A DNA stretch of 30,642 nucleotides from CAZABS01 sp964483635. GTDB lineage: Bacteria > Patescibacteriota > Minisyncoccia > Moranbacterales > UBA1568. The position numbers were made by a program, and so were the translations under genes. Shown piece by piece: positions 30,614 to 30,642 of this stretch; position 1 is the stretch's first letter, and each line of letters starts with the position of its first letter. The notes under the pieces are model-generated. The model was given only the letters and a program-made list of their open reading frames with translations. It was not told the DNA's origin and searched no databases. The stretch spans positions 1-30,642 of the forward strand of contig CAZABS010000006.1 in assembly GCA_964483635.1 (NCBI GenBank), given 5' to 3'.

Positions 30614-30642
30614 CGTTTTTTGTTCTCTGATTCTAGAGGAGA

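Noticed and set aside
1..30642. Alternative genetic code (UGA as glycine)
   Set aside because: UGA ends several clear genes at the expected place (rnpA, jag, both ATGA-overlapping genes, the ATP-grasp gene at 23220), and no conserved protein reads through it.
1..30642. CRISPR arrays, insertion sequences or prophage genes
   Set aside because: No regularly spaced repeats, transposase or integrase motifs, or phage structural genes were seen.

Overview
The window looks like part of the chromosome of a member of the Candidate Phyla Radiation (Patescibacteria), possibly close to Peregrinibacteria. That placement is an inference. It rests on a VirB2-like pilin module typical of that radiation, compact genes with almost no Shine-Dalgarno sites, a class I ribonucleotide reductase next to a divergent superoxide dismutase, and a large ATP-grasp gene set. 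UGA serves as a normal stop (for example in rnpA, jag and several 4-bp gene overlaps), so the UGA=Gly code of Gracilibacteria/Absconditabacteria does not apply.

Layout. 1-1707 (minus): partial tRNA-Leu(GAG), rplS and an RluD-family pseudouridine synthase. 1917-6996 (plus): a redox and nucleotide block with a consensus promoter, 2-Cys peroxiredoxin, Fe/Mn superoxide dismutase, nrdA and nrdB, ending in a strong intrinsic terminator. 7053-9491 (plus): a secreted VirB2-like pilin fused to a probable M15-like metallopeptidase, interrupted by a 100-N gap that looks like an assembly artefact, then a membrane-anchored beta-propeller protein. 9473-16969 (minus): one long co-directional run, rpmH-rnpA-yidC-jag, continuing into a surface-glycan set (Wzx-type flippase, two GT2 glycosyltransferases, two O-antigen-ligase/polymerase proteins). 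17137-20189 (plus): dnaA, a probable oriC, dnaN and a DciA/DUF721 protein. 20196-30590 (minus): a class A penicillin-binding protein with a C-terminal Ig-like domain, a five-gene ATP-grasp/retropepsin/7TM cluster, ruvC, a YebC/TACO1 protein and two small membrane proteins.

How it fits together. The centre is a replication-origin neighbourhood: rpmH-rnpA-yidC-jag diverge from dnaA-dnaN, with DnaA boxes in both intergenic spaces. Much of the rest concerns the cell envelope: glycan export and transfer, YidC, PBP1A, the pilin-peptidase and the 7TM/ATP-grasp set.

The most unusual region is 23220-28411. It holds a stand-alone 7TM_transglut-type membrane protein without its usual transglutaminase-like domain, an alpha-L-glutamate-ligase-like ATP-grasp enzyme fused to a retropepsin-like 'ATP-dependent zinc protease' domain, two paralogous RimK/YheCD-like ATP-grasp ligases, and a cyanophycin-synthetase/GshF-like ATP-grasp ligase. 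The ligases appear to keep their catalytic residues. It reads as a membrane-linked amide-ligation system with an unknown product.

A second window-wide signal is the start-codon context. Almost no gene has a Shine-Dalgarno sequence, but T directly precedes the start codon in 26 of the 30 genes whose start I assigned.
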